Below, in pieces: positions 24,604 to 31,862 of a stretch of DNA of 64,000 nt. The notes beneath the pieces were generated by a model. That model did not search any database. It saw nothing but the letters and a program-made list of their open reading frames with translations, and was not told where the DNA came from. The stretch's first letter is position 1, and every line of letters begins with the position of its first letter. Source of the DNA: Oscillospiraceae bacterium (lineage in GTDB: Bacteria > Bacillota > Clostridia > Oscillospirales > QAMX01); NCBI GenBank assembly GCA_015067825.1, contig SVLQ01000001.1:262485-326484 (forward strand), in the 5' to 3' direction. Position numbers and translations under genes: made by a program.

Positions 24604-25815
24604 ATGAACTGGAAACTGCTGATGCTCCTGCTTTTGACGCTTGAGCATATCTACCGCCTCGTCCTGAACTTAGAGACGATTCGGTCGGCGAAAAATCCGA
24701 CACCCAAAAACGTCGCCGACGTGTTCGATGCCGAAACCTACACCCGTTGGCGCGCCTACTGCGCGGCGAAATGCCGTTTGCAGATTTTTTCCGACGTCTG
24801 CCTTTGGGCGGTCATGGTGTTGCTGCTCGTCTTCAACGTCCACGCTGCCGTTGCTTCCCTCGTTTCGTCCAATGTCTTCCTGCAGCTGATCGTCGTGCTC
24901 GCGTTCCATACGCTTGCTGAAACGATTTTAGAAGCGCTCTTCGGGTATTTCGATACCATGGGGATCGAGCAGCGCTACGGATTTAACCGTTCGACAAAGA
25001 AAACGTTTTTTCTCGATCAGCTCCGTTCACTGATGATCGGACTCATCATTTCCATCGGTCTGATGAGCCTGCTGGCGTGGATCTACGGCGCACTCGGCGA
25101 TTGGGTGATCCTCCTGTTTGCCGGTGCCGTCTTTGTGTTCACGCTGATCATCAGCTTTCTCTATCCAATCTTCAGCCGCGTGGGCAACAAATTTGAACCG
25201 CTTCCCGACGGCGAACTGAAAGAAAATCTGACCGCACTGCTTGAAAAACACAACTACAAGGTCAAGGCGATCGAGGTCATGGACGCCTCCCGCCGCACGA
25301 CCAAGCTCAACGCCTACTTCACCGGCTTTGGCAAGATGAAAACGATCGTGCTCTACGACAACCTCGTCAACGCGATGAGCACCGACGAAATCTGCGCAGT
25401 CTTTGCCCACGAACTCGGCCACGGCCTTCACAAAGACGTTTTGAAGCAGCAGATCATGAACCTCGGCAATCTGCTTTTGATGTCCGTTCTCGTTTGGCTG
25501 ATGGTCAAGGAGCCGCTGCTCCACACGGCGTTTGGATTCAACGCCGTCAACTACGGGTTCTCGTTTGTGCTGCTGGGCATCTGCATGGGCATCACGCAGC
25601 CGCTGACGGGCATTCTGACGAACGCTTACAGCCGCCACGCCGAATACCGCGCTGACCGTCAGGCGGCCAAAGAGGGCTACGGCACGGGGCTTGTGACCGG
25701 GCTCAAGAAGCTCGCCCGCGAAAACTTCGCCCACCTTTCGCCTTCGCCGATCCTCGTCGTTCTGGAATACAGCCATCCGCCGCTCTCGGCCCGCATTGCC
25801 GCTTTGGAAGAATAA
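24604..25815 (+). CDS. Ste24-like M48 family membrane metalloprotease
   Basis: 403-residue polytopic zinc protease of the M48/CAAX protease (Ste24) type. Five to seven membrane helices surround the catalytic 'VFAHELGHGLHKDV' (HExxH) near residue 275. The third zinc ligand is in 'AEYRADRQAAKEGYG' (ExxxD region). The segment 'ALFGYFDTMGIEQRYGFNRSTKKTF' in pieces matches the Ste24 family's N-terminal signature. The family cleaves prenylated or membrane proteins; bacterial substrates are mostly unknown, with protein quality control likely. It is the last gene before a strong terminator. Its tie to the carbohydrate genes upstream is positional only. Confidence 0.88.
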   Translation: MNWKLLMLLLLTLEHIYRLVLNLETIRSAKNPTPKNVADVFDAETYTRWRAYCAAKCRLQIFSDVCLWAVMVLLLVFNVHAAVASLVSSNVFLQLIVVLAFHTLAETILEALFGYFDTMGIEQRYGFNRSTKKTFFLDQLRSLMIGLIISIGLMSLLAWIYGALGDWVILLFAGAVFVFTLIISFLYPIFSRVGNKFEPLPDGELKENLTALLEKHNYKVKAIEVMDASRRTTKLNAYFTGFGKMKTIVLYDNLVNAMSTDEICAVFAHELGHGLHKDVLKQQIMNLGNLLLMSVLVWLMVKEPLLHTAFGFNAVNYGFSFVLLGICMGITQPLTGILTNAYSRHAEYRADRQAAKEGYGTGLVTGLKKLARENFAHLSPSPILVVLEYSHPPLSARIAALEE

Positions 25816-25856
25816 AAAACGGAGAGTCTTTTTTAAAAAAAGACTCTCCGTTTTTC
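25814..25856. terminator. bidirectional Rho-independent terminator
   Basis: 'aaaaaacggagagtctttttt' region pairs with 'aaaaaaagactctccgttttt' region, nearly 20 paired bases with A/T ends. It lies between convergent M48 and Nudix genes. Confidence 0.9.
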
Positions 25857-25862
25857 GCTACG

Positions 25863-26315
25863 TTACAAAAGCCGCACCGACCAGTCGTTTTCCGGTGTTT
25901 TCTCGTAGAGAAACTCCGTCAGATCCTCGCGGTCAAACACCGCCAGCAGCTCGGCAAAATCCGGCACGGTCGGTATCGATGCCAGCTCACTGCGCTTGAT
26001 CCAATGCATCTCGCCTTCGTCGGACGAACTGAGTTCTCCGGTAAAACGGTCGGCTTTGAAGAGAAATACGAGGTATCGCCCCGCTTCCGTCTGAAACTGC
26101 TTGACGCCGCAGAGCTTTGGTGAAATGATCGTCAGCCCGGTTTCTTCATAGATCTCGCGGATCACCGCTTCGACGATCGATTCCTCCGGCTCCACGTGTC
26201 CGCCCGGCAGCGCATAGCCTTGCCAGTCACGCTTGACACGGTTTTGGAGCAGAATGCGGTCGCCGTCGGAGATCAGGCATAAATTGGCAAGTTCGATCGG
26301 TTCGATTCGCGCCAT
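25863..26315 (-). CDS. Nudix hydrolase
   Basis: 150-residue single-domain Nudix enzyme that cleaves nucleoside diphosphates linked to another moiety. The Nudix box is complete: 'GHVEPEESIVEAVIREIYEE' continues with TGL (GX5EX7REUXEEXGU). 'NRVKRDWQGYALPGG' before the box is typical of MutT/YtkD-like sanitising enzymes, but substrate cannot be fixed from this. The stop of the cyclophilin gene lies upstream by two bases, so it is cotranscribed with that gene. Confidence 0.9.
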   Translation of the reverse strand: MARIEPIELANLCLISDGDRILLQNRVKRDWQGYALPGGHVEPEESIVEAVIREIYEETGLTIISPKLCGVKQFQTEAGRYLVFLFKADRFTGELSSSDEGEMHWIKRSELASIPTVPDFAELLAVFDREDLTEFLYEKTPENDWSVRLL

Positions 26316-26317
26316 AT

Positions 26318-26962
26318 TTAGTTTTCGCCCTTGGTATAAATGCGGACGGTTTCGATCACCGGTTGTTCTTCGGCGGCGATCAGTCCGTTTTTGTTGATCG
26401 GTATGGCGGCCTCACAGATCGCATCGACGATCTCAATACCCGAAGTCACGTAACCGAAGCAGGCGTATTTGCCGTCCAGATGCTCCGAGGTTTGGTGCAC
26501 GATAAAGAACTGCGAGCTTGCGCTGTTTGGGTCGTCGGAACGCGCCATTGAGATCGCACCGCGGGTATGTTTGAGCGGGTTCTCGACGCCATTGACCTCA
26601 AATTCACCCTTGATCGTTTTGCCCGAGCCACCGCCGCCACTCGTATTCGCTGCACCACCCTGCATCATGAAGTTATAGATGATGCGGTGGAAAGTCTTGC
26701 CGTCGTAGTAACCGTCTTCGGCAAGCGCAACAAAATTCGCAACTGTGATCGGGGCAGCGGACGCATCGAGCGCAACGGTGATCGTGCCGTGATCTTTGAT
26801 CACGATGTCGGCATAATACTCGGCTGCGGCGAGCACTTCCGGTTCTTTTTCGCTGTTCTGCTTGAAGATCAGCAGGAGCACGCCGGTCAGTAGGAGTGCT
26901 GCGGCAAGAACGATACCGACGAGCATCTGCGGGGTAAGCTTGTTTACGGGTTTCTTTTCCAT
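26318..26962 (-). CDS. membrane-anchored cyclophilin-type peptidyl-prolyl isomerase
   Basis: 214 residues: a short basic N-terminus, one membrane helix (about residues 12-33), then a compact cyclophilin domain ('APITVANFVALAEDGYYDG', 'FHRIIYNFMMQGG', 'ISMARSDDPNSASSQFFI', 'YACFGYVTSG'). The catalytic Arg is in FHRII and the QFFI/SQFF segment is conserved. It presumably assists folding of exported proteins on the outer face of the membrane. An insert 'ANTSGGGGSGKTI' is a normal small-cyclophilin loop variant. It is downstream of the lipoprotein gene by 21 bases. Confidence 0.92.
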   Translation of the reverse strand: MEKKPVNKLTPQMLVGIVLAAALLLTGVLLLIFKQNSEKEPEVLAAAEYYADIVIKDHGTITVALDASAAPITVANFVALAEDGYYDGKTFHRIIYNFMMQGGAANTSGGGGSGKTIKGEFEVNGVENPLKHTRGAISMARSDDPNSASSQFFIVHQTSEHLDGKYACFGYVTSGIEIVDAICEAAIPINKNGLIAAEEQPVIETVRIYTKGEN

Positions 26963-26983
26963 GGTGATTCCTCTTTTCTGGTT

Positions 26984-27976
26984 TTAACTGATAAAAACGT
27001 ACTCGCTTCCGTTAAATACGATCGTGAGTTCGACAGTCTCTTCGGCTGCCGATTTCGGCACTTCGATCAGATAGCAGCAAACGGTATCGGTATCGGGCAT
27101 AACCGCAGTCCCTTGGCTGAACCCCTTTCCGTCGCGGTCGACGACAACGATCATGCCTTCATAGGTCGAACCGTCGGGGTAACGTGCTTTGACCTTGACA
27201 AAGCTGTCCTCACGTTTGGCGCTTTTCAAATGACTATGAATGACCATATAGAGTGTGAGATACGTGTTTTCCGGATTGGCCACCGGATAGTGGCGGTAAT
27301 CGCCGGAGGTATTGACCGGAAGCACATCGTCCGTATAGCCAAACGACGTCAACTTTATCGTTGCAAATCCATCCGCGGTAACAGGCTCACTCAGCTCCAA
27401 CACAAGATCCTCGCGAACCGTGCTGTGGAGCTGATAGGCTCGCGTATAGATCTCACCGCCGACAGTAAAACGAAGCGAAAGCTCCGTAATCGTTTCCGGG
27501 ATCGATATCGCACAGTGCAACCGACCTCTCGTCTGTGGCGCAAGTTCTGCCGACTCCATCACATAGGTGTTATTGTTGGTTTCAAAAGCGTAGAGCACAC
27601 GCCCAAACTGCGTACCGTCGGGTGTGGCCGCCACCGCCCGCATCACAGCGCTGCCGCGCAAGGGCTCACTGCTCAGGTTCGCAACGTCAAATACCACGTC
27701 GACAAAAACTTCACCTTCCAGCATATTCTCGTAGAAATAGCTGGAGTCCATCGAAGCAGTCACACGGTCACCTGTGATGATTTTGAAAAGCGAGAACTCA
27801 ACATGCGGCGCGGAATAAACGGTTCCAAGCTGCAGCGCAGTTTCCGGCAAAGCTGCCGTCGTCGTTGCAATCGATGCAGCCGTCGTTGCCGCGTTTTCCG
27901 AGTTCTCTTTTCTGCCGCAGGCCGACAACAGCAAAAGCACCGTCAGGATCAGCGGCAGGATCCGTATTTTTTTCAT
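26984..27976 (-). CDS. lipoprotein, unknown function
   Basis: 330 residues from the ATG at 27976, chosen for the 'aaagga' RBS. The signal peptide ends in the lipobox 'LLLSAC', followed by a low-complexity Ala/Thr linker (about residues 25-45). Two beta-rich domains follow, one after 'HVEFSLFKIITGDRV' and a second after 'DGFATIKLTSFGYTDDVLP'. These resemble the DUF4352-like immunoglobulin folds found in Gram-positive lipoproteins, but I could not assign a family. It is first gene of the operon with the cyclophilin and Nudix genes, with its own consensus promoter. Confidence 0.75.
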   Translation of the reverse strand: MKKIRILPLILTVLLLLSACGRKENSENAATTAASIATTTAALPETALQLGTVYSAPHVEFSLFKIITGDRVTASMDSSYFYENMLEGEVFVDVVFDVANLSSEPLRGSAVMRAVAATPDGTQFGRVLYAFETNNNTYVMESAELAPQTRGRLHCAISIPETITELSLRFTVGGEIYTRAYQLHSTVREDLVLELSEPVTADGFATIKLTSFGYTDDVLPVNTSGDYRHYPVANPENTYLTLYMVIHSHLKSAKREDSFVKVKARYPDGSTYEGMIVVVDRDGKGFSQGTAVMPDTDTVCCYLIEVPKSAAEETVELTIVFNGSEYVFIS

Positions 27977-28046
27977 AGGCAAATTCCTTTCGGTTCGCAA
28001 TCACTCTCAGCGCAGCCTTTCGGCACAGATCCGAACACACTTCCAT

Positions 28047-28075
28047 ATTCTAATATAAATTTATGAATATGTCAA
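28047..28075 (-). promoter_or_regulatory. sigma-A promoter for lipoprotein-cyclophilin-Nudix operon
   Basis: Minus strand TTGACA, 17-base AT-rich spacer, TAGAAT, about 70 bases upstream of the lipoprotein ATG. Confidence 0.8.
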
Positions 28076-28085
28076 CTCTTTTCGC

Positions 28086-28123
28086 AAAAACGCCCCGCAA
28101 ACGGATCGTTTACAGGGCGTTTC
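28086..28123 (-). terminator. Rho-independent terminator after GNAT gene
   Basis: Read on the minus strand, 'aaacgccctgtaaacg' pairs with 'cgtttgcggggcgttt' and is followed by a T-run. It lies just after the GNAT gene. Confidence 0.8.
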
Positions 28124-28130
28124 GGAGATA

Positions 28131-28700
28131 TCATCGCGCAGATTGGTCTAAAACCAGATAGCCTTGATAGCGCGTTCCGTCGTGACCGATCAGCGCCTCA
28201 TCGGTTGGAATAAATCCCAACCGCATCAGTGCGTTTCGGCGCACGGCTGCAAGCGGCACGCATTTGGTCGCAATCATTTTGCAATCGAACAGCGAAAACG
28301 CTTCGGGCAGGATCAAGGTCAAGATCGCAGTAATCGACTCATTCTGTTCATGATCGCTGCGCAGATCCAGCCGCAAAATGCCGCAGTTATCAAAAAAATC
28401 ATCGGCAGAACGGTTGAAGAGTTCGATCGTCCCGATCGCTTCGTCGGAAGCGCGATCAACGATCGACCAGCGCACGTATTTTCCTTCCTCATATTCTCTC
28501 AGCCAAAAATCAATCGCCTCACGCATTCGAGGCAGTGTTTGGTAATAGAAATCATCGCCGTAGCAATTGTCGCTGTTGAAAATCGGCACGGCAAGTTCAT
28601 CGGAATAGACCTTGAGCAGATCCGCCGCGTCGTCGGATTCGACAAGCCGCAGCAGATAACGGTCGTTTGCGTAGGTCGGGCAACGTTTGTAAGGGTTCAT
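28131..28700 (-). CDS. GNAT-family N-acetyltransferase (RimJ-like)
   Basis: 189 residues from the ATG at 28700 with 'ggagg' RBS. N-terminal 'YLLRLVESDDAADLLKVYSD' is the usual GNAT opening strand and helix. 'IGTIELFNRS' and the later 'RNALMRLGFIPTDE' match the acetyl-CoA-binding core and C-terminal helix of RimJ/RimL-type enzymes. It is encoded downstream of the WYL regulator and histidine phosphatase genes, in the same orientation with a 65-base gap. The acceptor substrate is unknown. Confidence 0.82.
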   Translation of the reverse strand: MNPYKRCPTYANDRYLLRLVESDDAADLLKVYSDELAVPIFNSDNCYGDDFYYQTLPRMREAIDFWLREYEEGKYVRWSIVDRASDEAIGTIELFNRSADDFFDNCGILRLDLRSDHEQNESITAILTLILPEAFSLFDCKMIATKCVPLAAVRRNALMRLGFIPTDEALIGHDGTRYQGYLVLDQSAR

Positions 28701-28765
28701 AGTTGGTACCTCCGTATTTTTTCTATTAGGATACCACACCAACCGCGACAACTGTGTGTCACCAT

Positions 28766-29674
28766 TTACGAATAGAGCCCGACTATTTTCTCCGCCGCCT
28801 CTCTCACCCGCTCACGGACGGATTCCGGCGCAAGTACCTCGACCGCATCCCCCATCGCCAAAAGCGCACCAAACCAAAAGAATTCACTTTCATCGACGGT
28901 CAGCTCCATACGCAAATCGCCGTTCTCGCACGTGTCGATGATTCGTCCCCGCAAGTATTCCGCAGCGCGTGCCACGACCGAAGGCTTGCAGCAGATCGTA
29001 ACCTGCGTATATGCGCGCGTATCTGTGCGATCGATCGCTTCTAAGATCTCGTCAGCCGCTCTATGTTCGCGGGAGAACGGCATCTGCGTTGGGGTAACGT
29101 CCGACATCCGCACCAGCTTATAGGTGCGGTAATCGTCACGTACGGAAGAATACGCCAATAAGTACCATGCATACCAGCGGTACAGCAGCGCGATCGGTTC
29201 AACACGGTGCGTTCTGGTCTCGCCGCGGTTATTCGTATAGGTAAAGCTGACGACCTGTTTTTGCAGCACAGAGGTGCGCAAAAGCCGTAATTTTTCCGGA
29301 TCGCCCTCCCGGAGCGCCGAGAAATCGAGCACAAGTCCCGTCTCCTGTGCCTTCCCTGTCGCCATCATTTTTTCCAGAACAGCCGAGGCTTTACGATCGG
29401 CTATCGCCGAAACCAGTCCCTTGAGAGCTGTTTGGATGTATGAATAGTCATCCGCCACGGCTAGCTGTCGCTCCAATCGATATTCCTCGCTCACTTCGTA
29501 GCCTCCAGCAGAACCATGGATCGAAACGACCGGGATTCCGGCAAGACAAAGCGAATCGATATCGCGTTGGATCGTGCGAACGGAGACCTCGAAATACTCT
29601 GCCAGCCGTGCCGCCGACGTGCGACCGTGGTTTAAGAGGTAGAGCGTTAAGGCATAGAGCCGTTCGATCTTCAT
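28766..29674 (-). CDS. HTH-WYL transcriptional regulator (YafY-like)
   Basis: 302-residue regulator. The N-terminal helix-turn-helix 'ALTLYLLNHGRTSAARLAEYF' in pieces with 'VSVRTIQRDIDSL' is the DeoR/HTH_11 type. The C-terminal WYL domain has 'RWYAWYLLAYSSVRDDYRTYKLVRM' in pieces, containing the WYL-equivalent 'WYLLAY'. WYL domains bind nucleic acid or nucleotide ligands and often report DNA damage. ATG at 29674 is preferred; a GTG at 29680, immediately after the upstream stop, is an alternative. RBS is weak, suggesting coupling to the phosphatase gene. Confidence 0.88.
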   Translation of the reverse strand: MKIERLYALTLYLLNHGRTSAARLAEYFEVSVRTIQRDIDSLCLAGIPVVSIHGSAGGYEVSEEYRLERQLAVADDYSYIQTALKGLVSAIADRKASAVLEKMMATGKAQETGLVLDFSALREGDPEKLRLLRTSVLQKQVVSFTYTNNRGETRTHRVEPIALLYRWYAWYLLAYSSVRDDYRTYKLVRMSDVTPTQMPFSREHRAADEILEAIDRTDTRAYTQVTICCKPSVVARAAEYLRGRIIDTCENGDLRMELTVDESEFFWFGALLAMGDAVEVLAPESVRERVREAAEKIVGLYS

Positions 29675-29680
29675 AAGCAC

Positions 29681-30238
29681 TTATACCCAGCCAAAGCAGG
29701 AGAAATCCGCATAGTAGTCCACAACGGAAAGCGAGCAATGGGCGATCTGCGCGATACCGGTAAAGCGGCGGATCACACCGCCATGTGCAACCACGGCGAT
29801 TTTTTGATACCCCAGGGCAAGATAACGATCCAGCACTGCCTTCGTACGGACGGCAATTTCGTCAATCGTCTCCCACGGGTATTCCGTATCCGGCGGACAC
29901 GCGCCTTCCGCTTCGATCAATGCGCGGTACTGTGCCGAAACCGCTTCTGCACCGCCGAGCCGAAACGTTTTATCGCAGATCAGCTCGTGCAGATCGACCT
30001 CGACCGCCAGAGGGATGCCGGTTTTCCGGGATATGATCGCGGCGGTCTGCAAAGCCCGCGTATACGGCGATGAGACGATTAGTTCAACGCCCTCTAACTG
30101 CGGGTCTTCCGCTGCCGCTTCCGCTTGGGCGACACCGTTCGCCGTCAGAGGTGCCATATCGCGCCCTTGGCCGACAAATCCGCGGCTGTCGGTTTGGTCG
30201 TAATCGGGTTCGCCGTGGCGGATCATAATAAGTTCCAT
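29681..30238 (-). CDS. histidine phosphatase (phosphoglycerate mutase-like) family protein
   Basis: 185 residues with the catalytic 'LIMIRHGEPDYD' (RHG), 'SSPYTRALQTA' (second phosphate-binding Arg) and 'VAHGGVIRRF' (second catalytic His) of the 2H phosphoesterase superfamily. Length and motifs fit broad-specificity phosphatases (PhoE/CobC-like); a metabolic mutase is less likely. It is first gene of the operon and carries a perfect consensus promoter. Confidence 0.9.
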   Translation of the reverse strand: MELIMIRHGEPDYDQTDSRGFVGQGRDMAPLTANGVAQAEAAAEDPQLEGVELIVSSPYTRALQTAAIISRKTGIPLAVEVDLHELICDKTFRLGGAEAVSAQYRALIEAEGACPPDTEYPWETIDEIAVRTKAVLDRYLALGYQKIAVVAHGGVIRRFTGIAQIAHCSLSVVDYYADFSCFGWV

Positions 30239-30265
30239 CGCTTTTCTCCTTTGCGTTTTTTCCTA

Positions 30266-30294
30266 ATTATACCAACCAAACATTCGTTTGTCAA
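30266..30294 (-). promoter_or_regulatory. consensus sigma-A promoter for phosphatase-WYL-GNAT operon
   Basis: Minus strand perfect TTGACA, 17 bases, perfect TATAAT with TGG extension, 28 bases before the ATG. Confidence 0.9.
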
Positions 30295-30344
30295 CTTTGA
30301 TAAGTCCCGTTCATAATATCCTTCGGAAAAATATTTTTCCGCCT

Positions 30345-30374
30345 TGTGACAAAAACCGCCGCTCGCACGTTGTA
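30345..30374 (+). promoter_or_regulatory. candidate ECF-type promoter for the sigma/anti-sigma operon
   Basis: TGTGAC with A-run, 17-base spacer, then CGTTGTA. This resembles the TGWAAC-N16/17-CGT layout of ECF promoters and does not fit sigma-A spacing. It lies directly upstream of an ECF sigma gene, as expected for autoregulation. Confidence 0.45.
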
Positions 30375-30409
30375 TATATGAGGCCTCAAAAGAACCGCCC
30401 AGAAAGAAG

Positions 30410-30868
30410 GTGGCTGCAATTTCGACTGTAGATGCATTATTTCTAAAATACCGCGACGACGTTTATCGTCTGGCACTCAGCTATACCCGCTCCCGCGAAG
30501 AGGCAGAAGACGTTTGCCAAACCGTTTTCTTAAAGCGTATCGGACAAAAAGAGATCGAGCCGAACAAGGAAAAAGCATGGCTTTTACAGGTAACTGCCAA
30601 CGAATGCAAAAGTTTGCTCCGTTCGGCTTGGTGGAAAAAGACCGTTGCGCTCGATGAAACGCTGCCGGCCGAAGAACCCGCTTTCGATACGACCTTAGCG
30701 GCACTCCTCGCGTTGAAGCCGAAATACCGCGTCGTTGTGTATCTGTATTACTACGAAGACTACCCAACCGACGAGATCGCGCGTCTTTTGCACATCAGCC
30801 GCTCTGCGGTCACAACGCGTCTCTCCCGCGCACGTCAAGCTTTGCGCGAGATTTTAAAGGAGGTTTAG
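30410..30868 (+). CDS. ECF-family RNA polymerase sigma factor
   Basis: About 150 residues with region 2 ('LFLKYRDDVYRLALSYTRSREEAEDVCQTVFL' in pieces, the core-binding and -10 helices) and region 4 ('YRVVVYLYYYEDYPTDEIARLLHISRSAVTTRLSRARQAL' in pieces, the -35-binding helix-turn-helix). Region 3 is absent, as in ECF sigmas. The start is uncertain: GTG at 30410 overlaps the 'aagaagg' RBS-like run, so initiation a few codons downstream is possible. Followed three bases later by a membrane protein gene, the usual anti-sigma arrangement. Confidence 0.9.
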   Translation: MAAISTVDALFLKYRDDVYRLALSYTRSREEAEDVCQTVFLKRIGQKEIEPNKEKAWLLQVTANECKSLLRSAWWKKTVALDETLPAEEPAFDTTLAALLALKPKYRVVVYLYYYEDYPTDEIARLLHISRSAVTTRLSRARQALREILKEV

Positions 30869-30871
30869 CTC

Positions 30872-31711
30872 ATGGATGACAATATCAAAAACGCTTTTGT
30901 CAATATTTCGATGCCGAAGACTTGCGCAGAGGCGATTGAATCTTCGCTGCAGTCCAAAACAGTCCGTCTAACATATCGCCGCCGCTCCCGACCGTTGGCG
31001 ATCATGGCGGTGATCCTCGCCGTCGCACTGATGACCTGCTGCACGGCAGTCGTCGTACAAGAGGTGACAAGGAAAAGACTCAACCCGTTCGGTACCTATT
31101 TTGATGAAGATCTGCCGCCCGTCTCGGTGCAGGACGGACGTTTGATCTTTACGTTCGGAACCGACGTGATCGACATCACCGACGAGATCTCACCGACCGA
31201 GCCGTTCATCTACACGTTTTTAGAGCTCGGCGAAAACGACGTTCCCGGAGATCTCCACTCGATCATCGTCGGCGGAACCGTCGAAAACTACGGCTTTGCG
31301 GAGTATATCCGGCAAAATCGCTTTGCCGAGAGACCAGATCAATACGTTTTCCTCCACATGACGACAAAAGTGATCCGGGATGGGATCAAGTTCTTCTATT
31401 TGATGAAGGATAATGACAATATCGTCGACCGCTACATCGCTCAGCCAAGTCCCGCCGGGACCGATCCGCAGGCACCGAGTACCGCGCCGATTCGGGTCGA
31501 ACACGATTACGAAGGCGGTGGAACCGGACTTGCCTGGCATAGGCTCGTCGATACCGATGCATACATCTCTTGGTTTGGCGGGTATGCGGTTGATTGCCAG
31601 GACGAAAACGGCAAAGCCTACGATTGGTACAAAACTGCCCACGACTGGCTAAATCTTCCCAACAGCTATACCGGAGCTTATATCCGCTACGATGTAGCGG
31701 AAGAAAATTGA
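30872..31711 (+). CDS. membrane protein, probable anti-sigma factor partner
   Basis: 279 residues. A 40-residue cytoplasmic N-terminus ('MPKTCAEAIESSLQSKTV') and a membrane helix at about residues 43-63 ('AIMAVILAVALMTCCTAVV') are followed by an approximately 210-residue extracytoplasmic domain without recognised family. The ATG lies three bases after the sigma stop with its RBS inside the sigma gene, so expression is coupled. The topology matches one-helix anti-sigma factors, but I do not see a HXXXCXXC zinc motif; the assignment rests on position and topology. Confidence 0.65.
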   Translation: MDDNIKNAFVNISMPKTCAEAIESSLQSKTVRLTYRRRSRPLAIMAVILAVALMTCCTAVVVQEVTRKRLNPFGTYFDEDLPPVSVQDGRLIFTFGTDVIDITDEISPTEPFIYTFLELGENDVPGDLHSIIVGGTVENYGFAEYIRQNRFAERPDQYVFLHMTTKVIRDGIKFFYLMKDNDNIVDRYIAQPSPAGTDPQAPSTAPIRVEHDYEGGGTGLAWHRLVDTDAYISWFGGYAVDCQDENGKAYDWYKTAHDWLNLPNSYTGAYIRYDVAEEN

Positions 31712-31770
31712 TTTTTCCCGCCGGGATCGCCCGATACGCGTTCCCGGCAATTCTTTTCTCTGCAAATATC

Positions 31771-31799
31771 TTGCTTTTTTCGCACATGCGTGCTATCAT
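31771..31799 (+). promoter_or_regulatory. sigma-A promoter for the beta-propeller gene
   Basis: TTGCTT (31771-31776), 17 bases, TATCAT (31794-31799) preceded by TGC. About 64 bases upstream of the ATG. Confidence 0.5.
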
Positions 31800-31862
31800 T
31801 AAGTTGCCCACCGCGAGATCACGCACGGTTCCCTCGCCGTGCCAAAAAAGGAGTATCGTGAC

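Noticed and set aside
22340-24703. A 787-codon minus-strand frame across the beta-helix and deacetylase genes
   Set aside because: Antisense of two genes with clear sense-strand family motifs; no RBS.
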